This document shows positions 9,859 through 17,261 of a stretch of 38,153 nucleotides of DNA, in pieces. The stretch is taken from assembly GCF_022347565.1 (NCBI RefSeq), contig NZ_JAKRGH010000036.1, positions 1 to 38,153 of the forward strand, read 5' to 3'. The position numbers and the translations under genes were made by a program. This stretch comes from Vibrio sp. Of7-15. Lineage in GTDB: Bacteria; Pseudomonadota; Gammaproteobacteria; Enterobacterales; Vibrionaceae. Below the pieces are notes generated by a model. It searched no databases, had not been told where the DNA came from, and saw only the letters and a program-made list of their open reading frames with translations. Position 1 is the first letter of the stretch. Every line of letters starts with the position of its first letter.

Positions 9859-9889
9859 AAATAAGGCACCGTTGAGTGCCTTATTTTTT
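9859..9889 (+). terminator. Rho-independent terminator of gshA
   Basis: AATAAGGCAC and GTGCCTTATT form a 10-bp stem with a 6-nt loop and a T run. The next gene starts only 22 nt further on. Confidence 0.9.
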
Positions 9890-9911
9890 ATCTGGATTTT
9901 ATGTATTTACC

Positions 9912-10526
9912 ATGAAATGTCGTGATTTTAATAAAATCTTAATGCTTGCTGTTAGCGGTAGTCTTTTATCAGGCTGTGCAACGGCTCCCCCTAAACAGCA
10001 AGATGATTTATGCCAGATCTTTCGAGAAAAGCCACAATGGTACAGTGATGCTCACGCAATGGAAGAAGAGTGGGGAACCCCTATTCAAATTGCCATGGCA
10101 TTTGTTAAGCAGGAAAGCAGTTTCGTTCATGATGCTCGTCCACCGAAAGATTACTTACTTGGCTTTATTCCTTGGGGTAGAAGCAGTAGTGCATACGGTT
10201 ATTCCCAAGCACAAGATCCTGCATGGGAAGATTACCAAAAAGCGACCAATAATGGTGGGTCGCGCACCAGTTTTGATGATGCTATGTTATTTATTGGTTG
10301 GTATACCAGCGAAACTCAAAGTCAACTAGGTGTATCGAAATGGGATGCATATAATCAGTACTTGGCTTACCATGAGGGCAGAGGCGGTTTTAAGCGTAAG
10401 TCTTATCAACAGAAGCCACAAATCATGCGTGTTGCTCGTAAAGTCGAACAGCAGGCGAAAGACTATGGTTGGCAATTAAAGCACTGCCGTAGTGAATTGG
10501 AAGAGAATCGCAGTTGGTGGTTTTAG
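9912..10526 (+). CDS. SLT-domain lipoprotein (putative lytic transglycosylase)
   Basis: The start at 9912 opens a lipoprotein signal peptide ending in lipobox LLSGC (Cys22). An upstream in-frame GTG at 9876 lies inside the gshA terminator and is rejected. The mature region (product 204 residues) carries a lysozyme-like SLT core: IQIAMAFVKQESSF with E68 as the probable catalytic acid, SAYGYSQAQDPAW in the place of the usual G-L-M/Q segment, and NQYLAYHEGRGGF in the place of the N-A-G-x-G segment. It should cleave peptidoglycan glycan strands from the inner leaflet of the outer membrane. No ribosome-binding site is evident upstream of the ATG, and there is little room for a promoter after the gshA terminator, so expression may depend on read-through. 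The function is inferred from the domain only. Confidence 0.8.
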   Translation: MKCRDFNKILMLAVSGSLLSGCATAPPKQQDDLCQIFREKPQWYSDAHAMEEEWGTPIQIAMAFVKQESSFVHDARPPKDYLLGFIPWGRSSSAYGYSQAQDPAWEDYQKATNNGGSRTSFDDAMLFIGWYTSETQSQLGVSKWDAYNQYLAYHEGRGGFKRKSYQQKPQIMRVARKVEQQAKDYGWQLKHCRSELEENRSWWF

Positions 10527-10580
10527 CCAGCTATACACATAAAGAATAAGCGGGGGTGCCCGTGGCAATGGAGAATTAAA

Positions 10581-11099
10581 ATGCCTTTACTAGATAGTTT
10601 CACTGTTGATCATACTCGAATGAATGCGCCAGCAGTGCGGGTTGCCAAAACGATGCAAACACCAAAAGGTGATACGATCACTGTGTTTGATTTACGTTTT
10701 TGCGCTCCAAATAAAGATATCTTAAGCGAGAAAGGGATTCACACATTAGAGCATCTGTATGCGGGTTTCATGCGCTCACACCTTAATGGCTCTGCGGTTG
10801 AAATCATTGATATTTCACCGATGGGATGTCGTACTGGCTTTTATATGAGCCTGATTGGGACTCCATCAGAGCAAGAAGTGGCTACAGCGTGGTTAGCCGC
10901 GATGGAAGATGTATTAAAAGTAGAATCGCAAAACAAGATCCCAGAGTTGAATGAATATCAATGTGGGACTTATAGCATGCACTCATTAGAGGAAGCGAAA
11001 GCTATTTCCCAAACAATTGTTGATATGGGCATTTCAGTGAATCAAAATGATGAACTGGCTCTGCCAGAGTCGATGCTTCAAGAATTGAAAGTAGGTTAA
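10581..11099 (+). CDS. luxS: S-ribosylhomocysteine lyase (autoinducer-2 synthase)
   Basis: LuxS cleaves S-ribosylhomocysteine to homocysteine and DPD, the precursor of the quorum-sensing signal AI-2, as part of the activated methyl cycle. The 172-residue product has the metal site H54-T-L-E57-H58 and C128 (YQCGTYS), and the catalytic cysteine C83 in MGCRTGFY. All key residues are intact and the length is that of the family. GGAG at 10570-10573 precedes the ATG. A small TGCC/GGCA hairpin (10557-10567) sits directly upstream of it. The gene ends before a bidirectional terminator shared with the convergent corB-like gene. Confidence 0.98.
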   Translation: MPLLDSFTVDHTRMNAPAVRVAKTMQTPKGDTITVFDLRFCAPNKDILSEKGIHTLEHLYAGFMRSHLNGSAVEIIDISPMGCRTGFYMSLIGTPSEQEVATAWLAAMEDVLKVESQNKIPELNEYQCGTYSMHSLEEAKAISQTIVDMGISVNQNDELALPESMLQELKVG

Positions 11100-11135
11100 T
11101 ACTGTCAGTATTTTGTGTTGATTTTTAGGTAATAA

Positions 11136-11159
11136 AAAAGAGCCTCGATAGGCTCTTTT
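11136..11159. terminator. Bidirectional terminator between luxS and the CorB-like gene
   Basis: AAAAGAGCCT, a CGAT loop and AGGCTCTTTT form a symmetric 10-bp stem with T-rich flanks on both strands. It serves two convergent genes. Confidence 0.9.
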
Positions 11160-11195
11160 CTGTATGTGAGATTAGGATGTATACGCGATAATTTC

Positions 11196-12473
11196 TTAAG
11201 AAGCTTTCTTCGCTGGTATCGGGTATACCTTAACAAGTTTGATCTTGTTTTCCGTAATTTCGATGATTTCCATCAAATGATCTTCAAGCTGAATACTTAG
11301 CTGGCTCTCCGGAATATGCTCTAAATGTTCTAGGATCAGGCCATTTAGTGTTCTTGGGCCATCAGTAGGAAGTTTCCATTTCAGGCCTTTATTGATATCT
11401 CGTATATTGGTGCTGCCTTCAATTAAGAAACTACCGTCCGCTTGCGGGATAATTTCATCCGATAAGCTAGGTGCTATTGAGGTTGTAAACTCACCAACAA
11501 TTTCTTCTAAAATATCTTCAAGGGTGATCAAACCTTGAATATCACCATATTCATCAACCACTAAGCCAATTCGCTCTTTATTGCGCTGAAACTTTAATAG
11601 TTGAATGTTGAGCGGTGTGGCTTCTGGAATGAAATACACTTCATCTGCTGCGCGCAATAAAATTTCTTTATTGAATTCGTTTTTCTCTAACATTAAACGG
11701 TAAGATTCACGCAGACGAAGCATACCGACCACCTCATCAATCTGATCGCGGTACAACACGATACGGCCGTGAGGTGAGTGAGTTAGCTGGCGTACAATAG
11801 ATTTCCAATCGTCATTAATATCAATGCCTGTGATTTCGTTACGTGGCACCATAATGTCATCAACGGTGACATGCTCTAAATCTAAAATTGAAATCAACAT
11901 ATCTTGGTGGCGACGAGGGATTAGCCCGCCAGCCTCATGAACGACAGTACGAAGCTCCTCTGAACTTAAATGATCACCACCCACAGAATCGGCACGAATA
12001 CCGAGTAAGCGTAAAAAACCGTTTGTGATCAGATTTACCAGCCATACAAGAGGTGACAGCAGTTTCATGAGTACATTAAGTAAAACACTGCTGGTATAAG
12101 CAACTCGTTCAGGGTAAAGCGCAGCGAGGGTTTTTGGTGTGACTTCTGCGAAAACCAGTACAACTAAGGTGAGGGCACCCGTTGCAATGGCGACGCCCAA
12201 ATCACCGAATAGACGCATACCTAAGATAGTAGCAATGGCTGATGCCAGAATATTGACGAGGTTGTTACCGATCAAGATCAATCCGATTAAGCGATCAGGG
12301 CGGTTTAGTAAGCGTTCAACACGTTTAGCGCCTTTATGCCCTTGATTGGCTAAGTGCTTTAGGCGGTAACGATTAAGGGACATCATTCCAGTTTCTGAGC
12401 CTGAAAAGTAACCAGAAACAATTATAAGCATTGCTAATATTGTAAATAAAGCACCAGTGGATATGTCGTCCAA
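11196..12473 (-). CDS. CNNM/CorC family transporter with CBS domains (CorB/YfjD-like)
   Basis: The 425-residue product has three parts. Residues 1 to about 190 are a DUF21/CNNM membrane domain with hydrophobic segments and the motifs GYFSGSETGMMSLNRYR and FAEVTPKTLAA. Residues about 195-330 form a CBS pair beginning VDDIMVPRNEI. A C-terminal CorC/HlyC domain follows the LEDILEEIVGEF segment. Family members such as bacterial CorB/CorC export Mg2+ or regulate its transport with nucleotide sensing through the CBS pair. The layout matches E. coli YfjD, which also neighbours ypjD and ffh. The encoded protein ends close to the terminator shared with luxS. It is probably transcribed with ypjD, whose end lies 90 nt upstream. 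Mg2+ specificity is inferred from the family. Confidence 0.88.
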   Translation of the reverse strand: MDDISTGALFTILAMLIIVSGYFSGSETGMMSLNRYRLKHLANQGHKGAKRVERLLNRPDRLIGLILIGNNLVNILASAIATILGMRLFGDLGVAIATGALTLVVLVFAEVTPKTLAALYPERVAYTSSVLLNVLMKLLSPLVWLVNLITNGFLRLLGIRADSVGGDHLSSEELRTVVHEAGGLIPRRHQDMLISILDLEHVTVDDIMVPRNEITGIDINDDWKSIVRQLTHSPHGRIVLYRDQIDEVVGMLRLRESYRLMLEKNEFNKEILLRAADEVYFIPEATPLNIQLLKFQRNKERIGLVVDEYGDIQGLITLEDILEEIVGEFTTSIAPSLSDEIIPQADGSFLIEGSTNIRDINKGLKWKLPTDGPRTLNGLILEHLEHIPESQLSIQLEDHLMEIIEITENKIKLVKVYPIPAKKAS

Positions 12474-12563
12474 ACTATTTTTTTCCTTTTATGTAGGATG
12501 GCAATATAAAGTAATTACTAAAATAGGTACTGCTGTCAAATAAATATTTAACAGTGCTGACCA

Positions 12564-13361
12564 CTAATTGATCAAAATGATTTCACGGACAAATCGGCTA
12601 CCGAAATAAGCCAGTGTGAGTAAAGAAGCCCCACTAATGCTAAACCAAAGCACTTTCCGGCCTCGCCAGCCTTCGCGATAATGTCCCCAAAGGAGTGTAC
12701 TGTAAACAATCCAAGCGATGAACGATAATACTGCTTTGTGGGCTTTACCTTGGGCAAACATGTCATCGACAAACACTAGCCCGGTGAGTAAAGTAACCGT
12801 TAATAAGCAAGTACCAACTAAAATGATCTTGAAAAGCTGCCTTTCTACCATCATTAATGGAGGTAGATTAGGGTTAATCGCTAAAGATTTTTTGCTCTTC
12901 AGTTTATGATCCAACCAGGCGAGTTGCAGAGCATAAAGCGTTGCAATTGTCAGGGTTGAGTAAGCAAATAATGCGAGCGAAATATGCAGCAATACTTTGG
13001 GGTTTGCTTCTAAGTGTGTAATGAAAGCACCGGGTAAAAAGGTTGCTGCCGTTAAGTTTATGGCGGCAAAGCTATAGATCACAGGCAGCAGGAACCAGAC
13101 TCTTACTTTCAGCATCGCTGCACTCATAACGAGAGAAATAATAAAACTTATGAGTGACGCAACATTTAAAATGCTGAGATTTTGTCCGCTTCCATCTAGA
13201 ATAAGGTCTTTGAGTAATAAAGCATGTAATACTAAGGCCACGCAGGCACAGCCAAATACAGAGCGGGATTTAATGCCACTCTGGCTTGCAAGCCCTGGAA
13301 CCACAAGGCCTAGAGCAAGGGTATAAAATAAGGCGGCCACAAGGGCTATTAACATATCCAT
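12564..13361 (-). CDS. ypjD: Cytochrome c assembly-like inner-membrane protein YpjD
   Basis: The 265-residue polytopic membrane protein aligns throughout with E. coli YpjD. Shared landmarks include SGQNLSILNVASL, the periplasmic-side ITHLEANPKVLLHISLALF, ALQLAWLDHKLKSKK, and the C-terminal YSTLLWGHYREGWRGRKVLWF. It has the CcmC/CcsA haem-handling fold, with candidate haem-ligand histidines in HLEANPKVLLHI and in HKAVLSFIAW. YpjD is not part of a canonical cytochrome c maturation operon and its exact role is unsettled. An involvement in haem handling or membrane quality control is only a possibility. It is divergent from ffh across a 152-bp gap, as in E. coli. An internal Met at residue 3 is an alternative start. 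Confidence 0.88.
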   Translation of the reverse strand: MDMLIALVAALFYTLALGLVVPGLASQSGIKSRSVFGCACVALVLHALLLKDLILDGSGQNLSILNVASLISFIISLVMSAAMLKVRVWFLLPVIYSFAAINLTAATFLPGAFITHLEANPKVLLHISLALFAYSTLTIATLYALQLAWLDHKLKSKKSLAINPNLPPLMMVERQLFKIILVGTCLLTVTLLTGLVFVDDMFAQGKAHKAVLSFIAWIVYSTLLWGHYREGWRGRKVLWFSISGASLLTLAYFGSRFVREIILIN

Positions 13362-13450
13362 ATTTATCGCAGATCACTGAATATTTGTCGGTCAGAGCAT
13401 CGATTATACCTTGCTCAGTGGTCAGCCGCTATCGGTAGATGCTATTGATA

Positions 13451-13480
13451 CTGAAACTAACTTTATGATTGCGTTATAAT
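13451..13480 (+). promoter_or_regulatory. Probable sigma-70 promoter for ffh
   Basis: A perfect -10 TATAAT (13475-13480) lies 34 nt before the ffh ATG. The -35 is weak: CTGAAA at 13451 (18-bp spacer) or TGAAAC at 13452 (17-bp spacer). Confidence 0.55.
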
Positions 13481-13513
13481 CGCAGCAAATATCGCATTAA
13501 TGGGCGAAGAATC

Positions 13514-14896
13514 ATGTTTGAAAATTTAACGGATCGACTATCCAGTACCTTAAAAAACATTAGTGGCCGCGGCCGACTAACTGAAGACAATATTAAAGAC
13601 ACTTTACGTGAAGTACGTATGGCGTTGCTTGAAGCTGACGTTGCTTTACCTGTGGTTCGAGATTTTGTTAAGCGCGTAAAAGAACGTGCGGTAGGGGTTG
13701 AGGTATCTAAAAGCCTAACGCCAGGCCAAGAGTTCATCAAAATCGTTCAATCTGAACTAGAAGCTGTGATGGGTGAATCTAATGAAGCATTAGATTTAGC
13801 GTGTCAGCCTCCTGCTGTGATCATGATGGCAGGTTTACAAGGTGCTGGTAAAACTACCAGTGTTGGTAAACTAGGTAAGTTATTAACTGAGCGTGATAAA
13901 AAGAAAGTTTTGGTTGTTTCTGCGGACGTGTACCGCCCAGCAGCGATCAAACAGTTAGAAACATTAGCAAACGATGTTGGTGTGGATTTCTTCCCATCTT
14001 CGGCAGACCAAAAGCCAGTTGATATCGTTAATGCTGCCATCGCTCACGCTAAACTGAAATTCTTCGATGTACTTCTTGTCGATACCGCTGGTCGTTTAGC
14101 GGTTGATGAAGAAATGATGGAAGAGATCAAAGATCTTCATGCTGCTATCACGCCAGTAGAAACTCTGTTTGTGGTTGATGCCATGACAGGTCAAGATGCG
14201 GCGAATACAGCTAAAGCCTTTGGTGATGCTCTGCCGTTAACGGGCGTGATCTTAACCAAGGTCGATGGTGATGCTCGTGGCGGTGCCGCGCTGTCGGTTC
14301 GTCATATCACAGGTAAACCAGTTAAGTTCTTAGGTGTGGGTGAAAAAACCGACGCGTTAGAAGCTTTCCACCCTGATCGTGTTGCGTCTCGTATTTTAGG
14401 TATGGGTGATGTTCTGTCTTTAATCGAAGATTTAGAACGTAACGTAGACAAAGATAAAGCCGAAAAGTTAGCGAAAAAGTTCAAAGAGAAAAAAGGCTTT
14501 GATCTGGAAGATTTCCGCGAACAACTTGGCCAGATGAAAAACATGGGTGGCATGATGGGCATGATGGATAAATTGCCTGGTATGTCTCAGCTTCCTGAAA
14601 ATGTGAAAGATCAGGTTGATGACAAAATGTTTGTGCAAATGGAAGCTATTATTAACTCCATGACCATGAAAGAGCGTCAGCGTCCAGAGCTAATTAAAGG
14701 TTCACGCAAAAAACGCATCGCGGCGGGTTCTGGTACCCAAGTTCAAGATGTGAACAAGTTACTTAAGCAATTCACTCAAATGCAGAAGATGATGAAGAAA
14801 ATGCAAAAAGGTGGAATGAAAGGCATGATGCGCAACATGAAAGGCATGATGGGCGGCATGGGAGGTATGGGTGGCATGGGCGGTTTCGGCCGTTAA
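13514..14896 (+). CDS. ffh: Signal recognition particle GTPase Ffh
   Basis: Ffh, with 4.5S RNA, binds signal sequences on ribosomes and delivers them to FtsY at the membrane. The 460-residue product has an N domain (about 1-85), a G domain with P-loop GLQGAGKTT, DTAGR and TKVDGDARGG, and a C-terminal M domain rich in methionine (KNMGGMMGMMDKLPGM) that forms the signal-binding groove. SGSRKKRIAAGSG-like residues (GSRKKRIAAGSG) form the RNA-binding part. It ends in Gly-Gly-Met repeats. I start it at ATG 13514 (MFENLTDRLS), as in E. coli. The in-frame ATG at 13469 lies upstream of the -10 box and cannot be on the main transcript. The ribosome-binding site is modest (GCGAAGAATC). Confidence 0.98.
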   Translation: MFENLTDRLSSTLKNISGRGRLTEDNIKDTLREVRMALLEADVALPVVRDFVKRVKERAVGVEVSKSLTPGQEFIKIVQSELEAVMGESNEALDLACQPPAVIMMAGLQGAGKTTSVGKLGKLLTERDKKKVLVVSADVYRPAAIKQLETLANDVGVDFFPSSADQKPVDIVNAAIAHAKLKFFDVLLVDTAGRLAVDEEMMEEIKDLHAAITPVETLFVVDAMTGQDAANTAKAFGDALPLTGVILTKVDGDARGGAALSVRHITGKPVKFLGVGEKTDALEAFHPDRVASRILGMGDVLSLIEDLERNVDKDKAEKLAKKFKEKKGFDLEDFREQLGQMKNMGGMMGMMDKLPGMSQLPENVKDQVDDKMFVQMEAIINSMTMKERQRPELIKGSRKKRIAAGSGTQVQDVNKLLKQFTQMQKMMKKMQKGGMKGMMRNMKGMMGGMGGMGGMGGFGR

Positions 14897-14912
14897 CCCC
14901 TGATATCTCAAG

Positions 14913-14930
14913 CCACTAGAAAAATAGTGG
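14913..14930. other. Small hairpin after ffh
   Basis: CCACTA, a GAAAAA loop and TAGTGG form a 6-bp stem with no T run after it. It is not a convincing terminator. It may protect the ffh mRNA end or contribute to the structured ffh-rpsP junction. Confidence 0.4.
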
Positions 14931-14957
14931 TGAAAAAGTAGCTAAAAAAGTTGCATT

Positions 14958-15036
14958 GCCCCGGAGAAAGAGTAAAATTCCGGGGCTTTAATTTGGCACG
15001 GGCCCCGCAAAATACTTTTCGGGGCCGATTTTATTT
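14958..15036 (+). promoter_or_regulatory. Tandem GC-rich hairpins in the rpsP leader (terminator/attenuator-like)
   Basis: Hairpin 1 pairs GCCCCGGA (14958-14965) with TCCGGGGC (14979-14986) and is followed by TTTAATTT. Hairpin 2 pairs GGCCCCG (15001-15007) with CGGGGCC (15020-15026), with an AAAA/TTTT extension inside its loop, and is followed by GATTTTATTT. The arms are partly interchangeable: CGGGGC of hairpin 1 can pair with GCCCCG of hairpin 2 instead, so the two forms are mutually exclusive. Hairpin 1 is also a plausible ffh terminator. A weak promoter-like pair (TTGCAT 14951, TAAAAT 14973) overlaps hairpin 1. Confidence 0.6.
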
Positions 15037-15056
15037 GAGTAAGCAAAGAGGACGAT

Positions 15057-15305
15057 ATGGTAACCATTCGTTTGGCACGTCACGGCGCTAAGAAGCGTCC
15101 ATTCTATCAAATCGTTGTAGCTGACAGCCGTTACAAGGCAACTGGTCGCTACATTGAGAAAGTAGGTTTCTTTAACCCAACAGCTCAAGGTCAAGAAGAA
15201 GGTCTTCGTTTAGATCTAGACCGCGTTAACCACTGGGTTGGCGAAGGTGCTTCACTATCTGATCGTGTAGCTAAGCTAGTTAAAGACGCAAACAAAGCGG
15301 CTTAA
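15057..15305 (+). CDS. rpsP: 30S ribosomal protein S16
   Basis: S16 is a primary assembly protein of the 30S subunit. The 82-residue product has the family start [25 protein letters not shown] and the conserved [12 protein letters not shown] segment. GAGGA lies just upstream of the ATG. The codon use looks biased toward favoured codons, as in other highly expressed genes. It is the first gene of rpsP-rimM-trmD-rplS, the same order as the E. coli trmD operon, and is preceded by an unusually structured leader (14958-15036). Confidence 0.99.
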   Translation: MVTIRLARHGAKKRPFYQIVVADSRYKATGRYIEKVGFFNPTAQGQEEGLRLDLDRVNHWVGEGASLSDRVAKLVKDANKAA

Positions 15306-15332
15306 TTAGTGTCGGTTAAAAGTGAGGACGTA

Positions 15333-15860
15333 ATGAATAAGCAAGACGATCTTATTGTTGTAGGTAAGTTTGGTGCTTCCTATGGCATTCGTGGTTGGCT
15401 GAAAGTTATTTCCTTCACAGACAATTCCGAAAGTATTTTCGATTACAAACCTTGGATGGTTAAAGTCAAAGGTGAGTGGGTCGAGTTTTCAGTGGAAAGC
15501 TGGAAACGTCATAAAGGTTTGGTGTGTAAACTGGAAGGTTTGGATGTTAGAGAAGATGCTCAGGCATTTACTAACGCTGAAATTGCCGTTTCTGCTGCTG
15601 TACTGCCTGAACTGTCAGAAGAAGAATTCTACTGGCGTGAATTATTTGGAATGCAAGTTTTCACGACGAAAGGCTACGGCCTTGGTGAGGTCGTAGACCT
15701 GTTAGAAACTGGCTCAAATGATGTTTTGGTGGTTAAAGCAAACCTTAAAGATGCTTTTGGTAAAAAGGAACGGCTAATTCCGTTTCTTGATGAGCAGGTA
15801 ATCAAGTCAGTTGATCGCACTGCTCAACGGATCGAAGTTGACTGGGATCCTGGATTTTAA
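15333..15860 (+). CDS. rimM: Ribosome maturation factor RimM
   Basis: RimM binds S19 in the 30S head and is needed for efficient 16S processing and assembly. The 175-residue product begins with a RimM N-terminal barrel ([22 protein letters not shown]). A PRC-barrel follows, carrying the [13 protein letters not shown] and [21 protein letters not shown] motifs, and the protein ends in VDWDPGF, as in E. coli. I chose the ATG at 15333, with GAGG in GTGAGGACGTA just upstream. An in-frame GTG at 15309 would start four nucleotides after the rpsP stop but has no ribosome-binding site. It would add eight residues, and some Vibrio annotations use such an extended start. Confidence 0.95.
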   Translation: MNKQDDLIVVGKFGASYGIRGWLKVISFTDNSESIFDYKPWMVKVKGEWVEFSVESWKRHKGLVCKLEGLDVREDAQAFTNAEIAVSAAVLPELSEEEFYWRELFGMQVFTTKGYGLGEVVDLLETGSNDVLVVKANLKDAFGKKERLIPFLDEQVIKSVDRTAQRIEVDWDPGF

Positions 15861-15884
15861 CCCCTAGGTATAGCGAGCGGACAA

Positions 15885-16643
15885 ATGTGGGTTGGCATAA
15901 TTAGCCTTTTTCCTGAAATGTTCCGAACGGTTACCGATTTTGGGGTAACTGGTCAAGCGGTTAAAAAAGGGCTGTTGTCATTAGAAACATGGAATCCTCG
16001 TGATTTCACTCATGACAAACATCGTACTGTCGATGACAGACCTTACGGCGGTGGACCTGGAATGCTGATGATGGTGCAACCTTTGCGTGACGCCATTCAT
16101 ACAGCAAAACAGGCCGCGCCAGGTAAGACGAAAGTGATCTACCTGTCTCCTCAAGGCCGTAAGCTGGATCAAGCTGGTGTTGAGGAATTAGCAACAAACG
16201 ATAATTTATTATTGATTTGTGGCCGATATGAAGGGGTAGATGAGCGCATTATTCAGTCTGAAGTTGACGAAGAATGGTCAATTGGCGACTTTGTGCTCAC
16301 GGGTGGTGAATTGCCAGCCATGACGTTAATCGATTCAGTTTCTAGGTTTATTCCTGGAGTGCTGGGGGATTTTGCGTCTGCAGAAGAAGATTCTTTTGCA
16401 AATGGTTTGCTAGATTGCCCTCATTACACACGCCCTGAAGTGTTAGATGGAGAAGAAGTACCAGCGGTGCTGAAATCCGGAAACCATCAGGATATTCGTC
16501 TCTGGCGTTTAAAACAATCGCTGGGCCGAACTTGGCTTCGAAGACCAGAGCTCCTGGAAAACCTAGCTCTGACTGACGAACAGGAATTATTACTTGCCGA
16601 GTATGTTCGAGAATATCGAGCAAAAAACCGAGCAAGTAACTAA
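15885..16643 (+). CDS. trmD: tRNA (guanine-37-N1)-methyltransferase
   Basis: TrmD methylates G37 next to the anticodon of tRNAs that read CUN, CCN and CGG codons, using S-adenosylmethionine, and so prevents +1 frameshifting. The 252-residue product is a SPOUT enzyme with the trefoil-knot motifs [14 protein letters not shown] and [16 protein letters not shown]. It has the N-terminal [26 protein letters not shown], and the C-terminal helical domain. It starts 24 nt after rimM with a weak ribosome-binding site (GCGAGCGG). In E. coli, trmD is translated far less than its flanking ribosomal protein genes, and the weak site is consistent with that. Confidence 0.98.
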   Translation: MWVGIISLFPEMFRTVTDFGVTGQAVKKGLLSLETWNPRDFTHDKHRTVDDRPYGGGPGMLMMVQPLRDAIHTAKQAAPGKTKVIYLSPQGRKLDQAGVEELATNDNLLLICGRYEGVDERIIQSEVDEEWSIGDFVLTGGELPAMTLIDSVSRFIPGVLGDFASAEEDSFANGLLDCPHYTRPEVLDGEEVPAVLKSGNHQDIRLWRLKQSLGRTWLRRPELLENLALTDEQELLLAEYVREYRAKNRASN

Positions 16644-16678
16644 GTAAATTTAGAATCAGTTTATTCTAGGGTATAGAA

Positions 16679-17032
16679 ATGAGTAACATCATCAAGCAGC
16701 TCGAAGACGAGCAACTAAAACAAGACCTACCTACATTCGCTCCTGGTGATACTGTAGTTGTACAGGTTAAAGTAAAAGAAGGTGACCGTGAGCGTCTACA
16801 GGCTTTCGAAGGCGTTGTAATCGCTATTCGTAACCGTGGTCTACACTCTGCATTCACAGTTCGTAAAATCTCGAACGGTGAAGGCGTTGAGCGTTCATTC
16901 CAAACTCACTCACCTATCGTTGACAGCATTACTGTTAAGCGTCGTGGTGCAGTACGTCGTGCCAAGTTGTACTACCTACGTGAGCGTTCTGGTAAGTCGG
17001 CTCGTATCAAAGAGAAGTTGGCTAAAAAGTAA
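16679..17032 (+). CDS. rplS: 50S ribosomal protein L19
   Basis: L19 lies at the 30S-50S interface. The 117-residue product has all the family features: the N-terminal helix [46 protein letters not shown], and the basic C-terminus with [16 protein letters not shown]. It is the last gene of the operon, 35 nt after trmD, and is followed by a strong terminator. Codon use appears strongly biased, as expected of a highly expressed gene. Confidence 0.99.
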   Translation: MSNIIKQLEDEQLKQDLPTFAPGDTVVVQVKVKEGDRERLQAFEGVVIAIRNRGLHSAFTVRKISNGEGVERSFQTHSPIVDSITVKRRGAVRRAKLYYLRERSGKSARIKEKLAKK

Positions 17033-17062
17033 CGCACACGAGACCGTTCTCAAATGTGCTAT

Positions 17063-17092
17063 AAAGGCGCGCTGTGATCAGCGCGCCTTTTT
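17063..17092 (+). terminator. Rho-independent terminator of the rpsP-rplS operon
   Basis: AAGGCGCGCTG and CAGCGCGCCTT form an 11-bp, GC-rich stem with a TGAT loop and a T run. Confidence 0.95.
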
Positions 17093-17125
17093 CGTATCTG
17101 TCATTTGTATCTTAATTTCTCATCC

Positions 17126-17193
17126 ACCACTTCAATGTTTGCCTTCCGTTTATTTGGTGTAAATACCACTTAACTTGTTATATCGCCACTCGA
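17126..17193 (+). promoter_or_regulatory. LytTR-type direct repeats upstream of cstA (candidate BtsR sites)
   Basis: Three direct repeats share a CCACT core: ACCACTTCA (17126-17134), ACCACTTAA (17165-17173) and GCCACTCGA (17185-17193). The last two are 20 bp apart, and the first is 39 bp, about twice that, from the second. From memory, E. coli BtsR (YehT) binds direct repeats of ACC(G/A)CT(C/T)A separated by about 13 bp. The middle repeat matches all eight positions and the others six or seven. A possible -10, TATTAC, is at 17205-17210 with no good -35, which suits an activator-dependent promoter. The btsS/btsR genes lie 2 kb downstream. Confidence 0.6.
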
Positions 17194-17261
17194 TTGTTTC
17201 TTCGTATTACTTATTTTTGATCTCTTTACAATGACCAGCGTCATTAAAAAGGAGAACAATC

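Noticed and set aside
9946-10329. 127-codon frame inside the SLT lipoprotein
   Set aside because: It is the +1 or +2 frame of a recognised lipoprotein with a signal peptide, and it has no domain.
13469-13514. Upstream extended start for ffh
   Set aside because: It lies at or before the -10 box of the ffh promoter, so it would not be on the transcript, and the family begins at MFENLTD.
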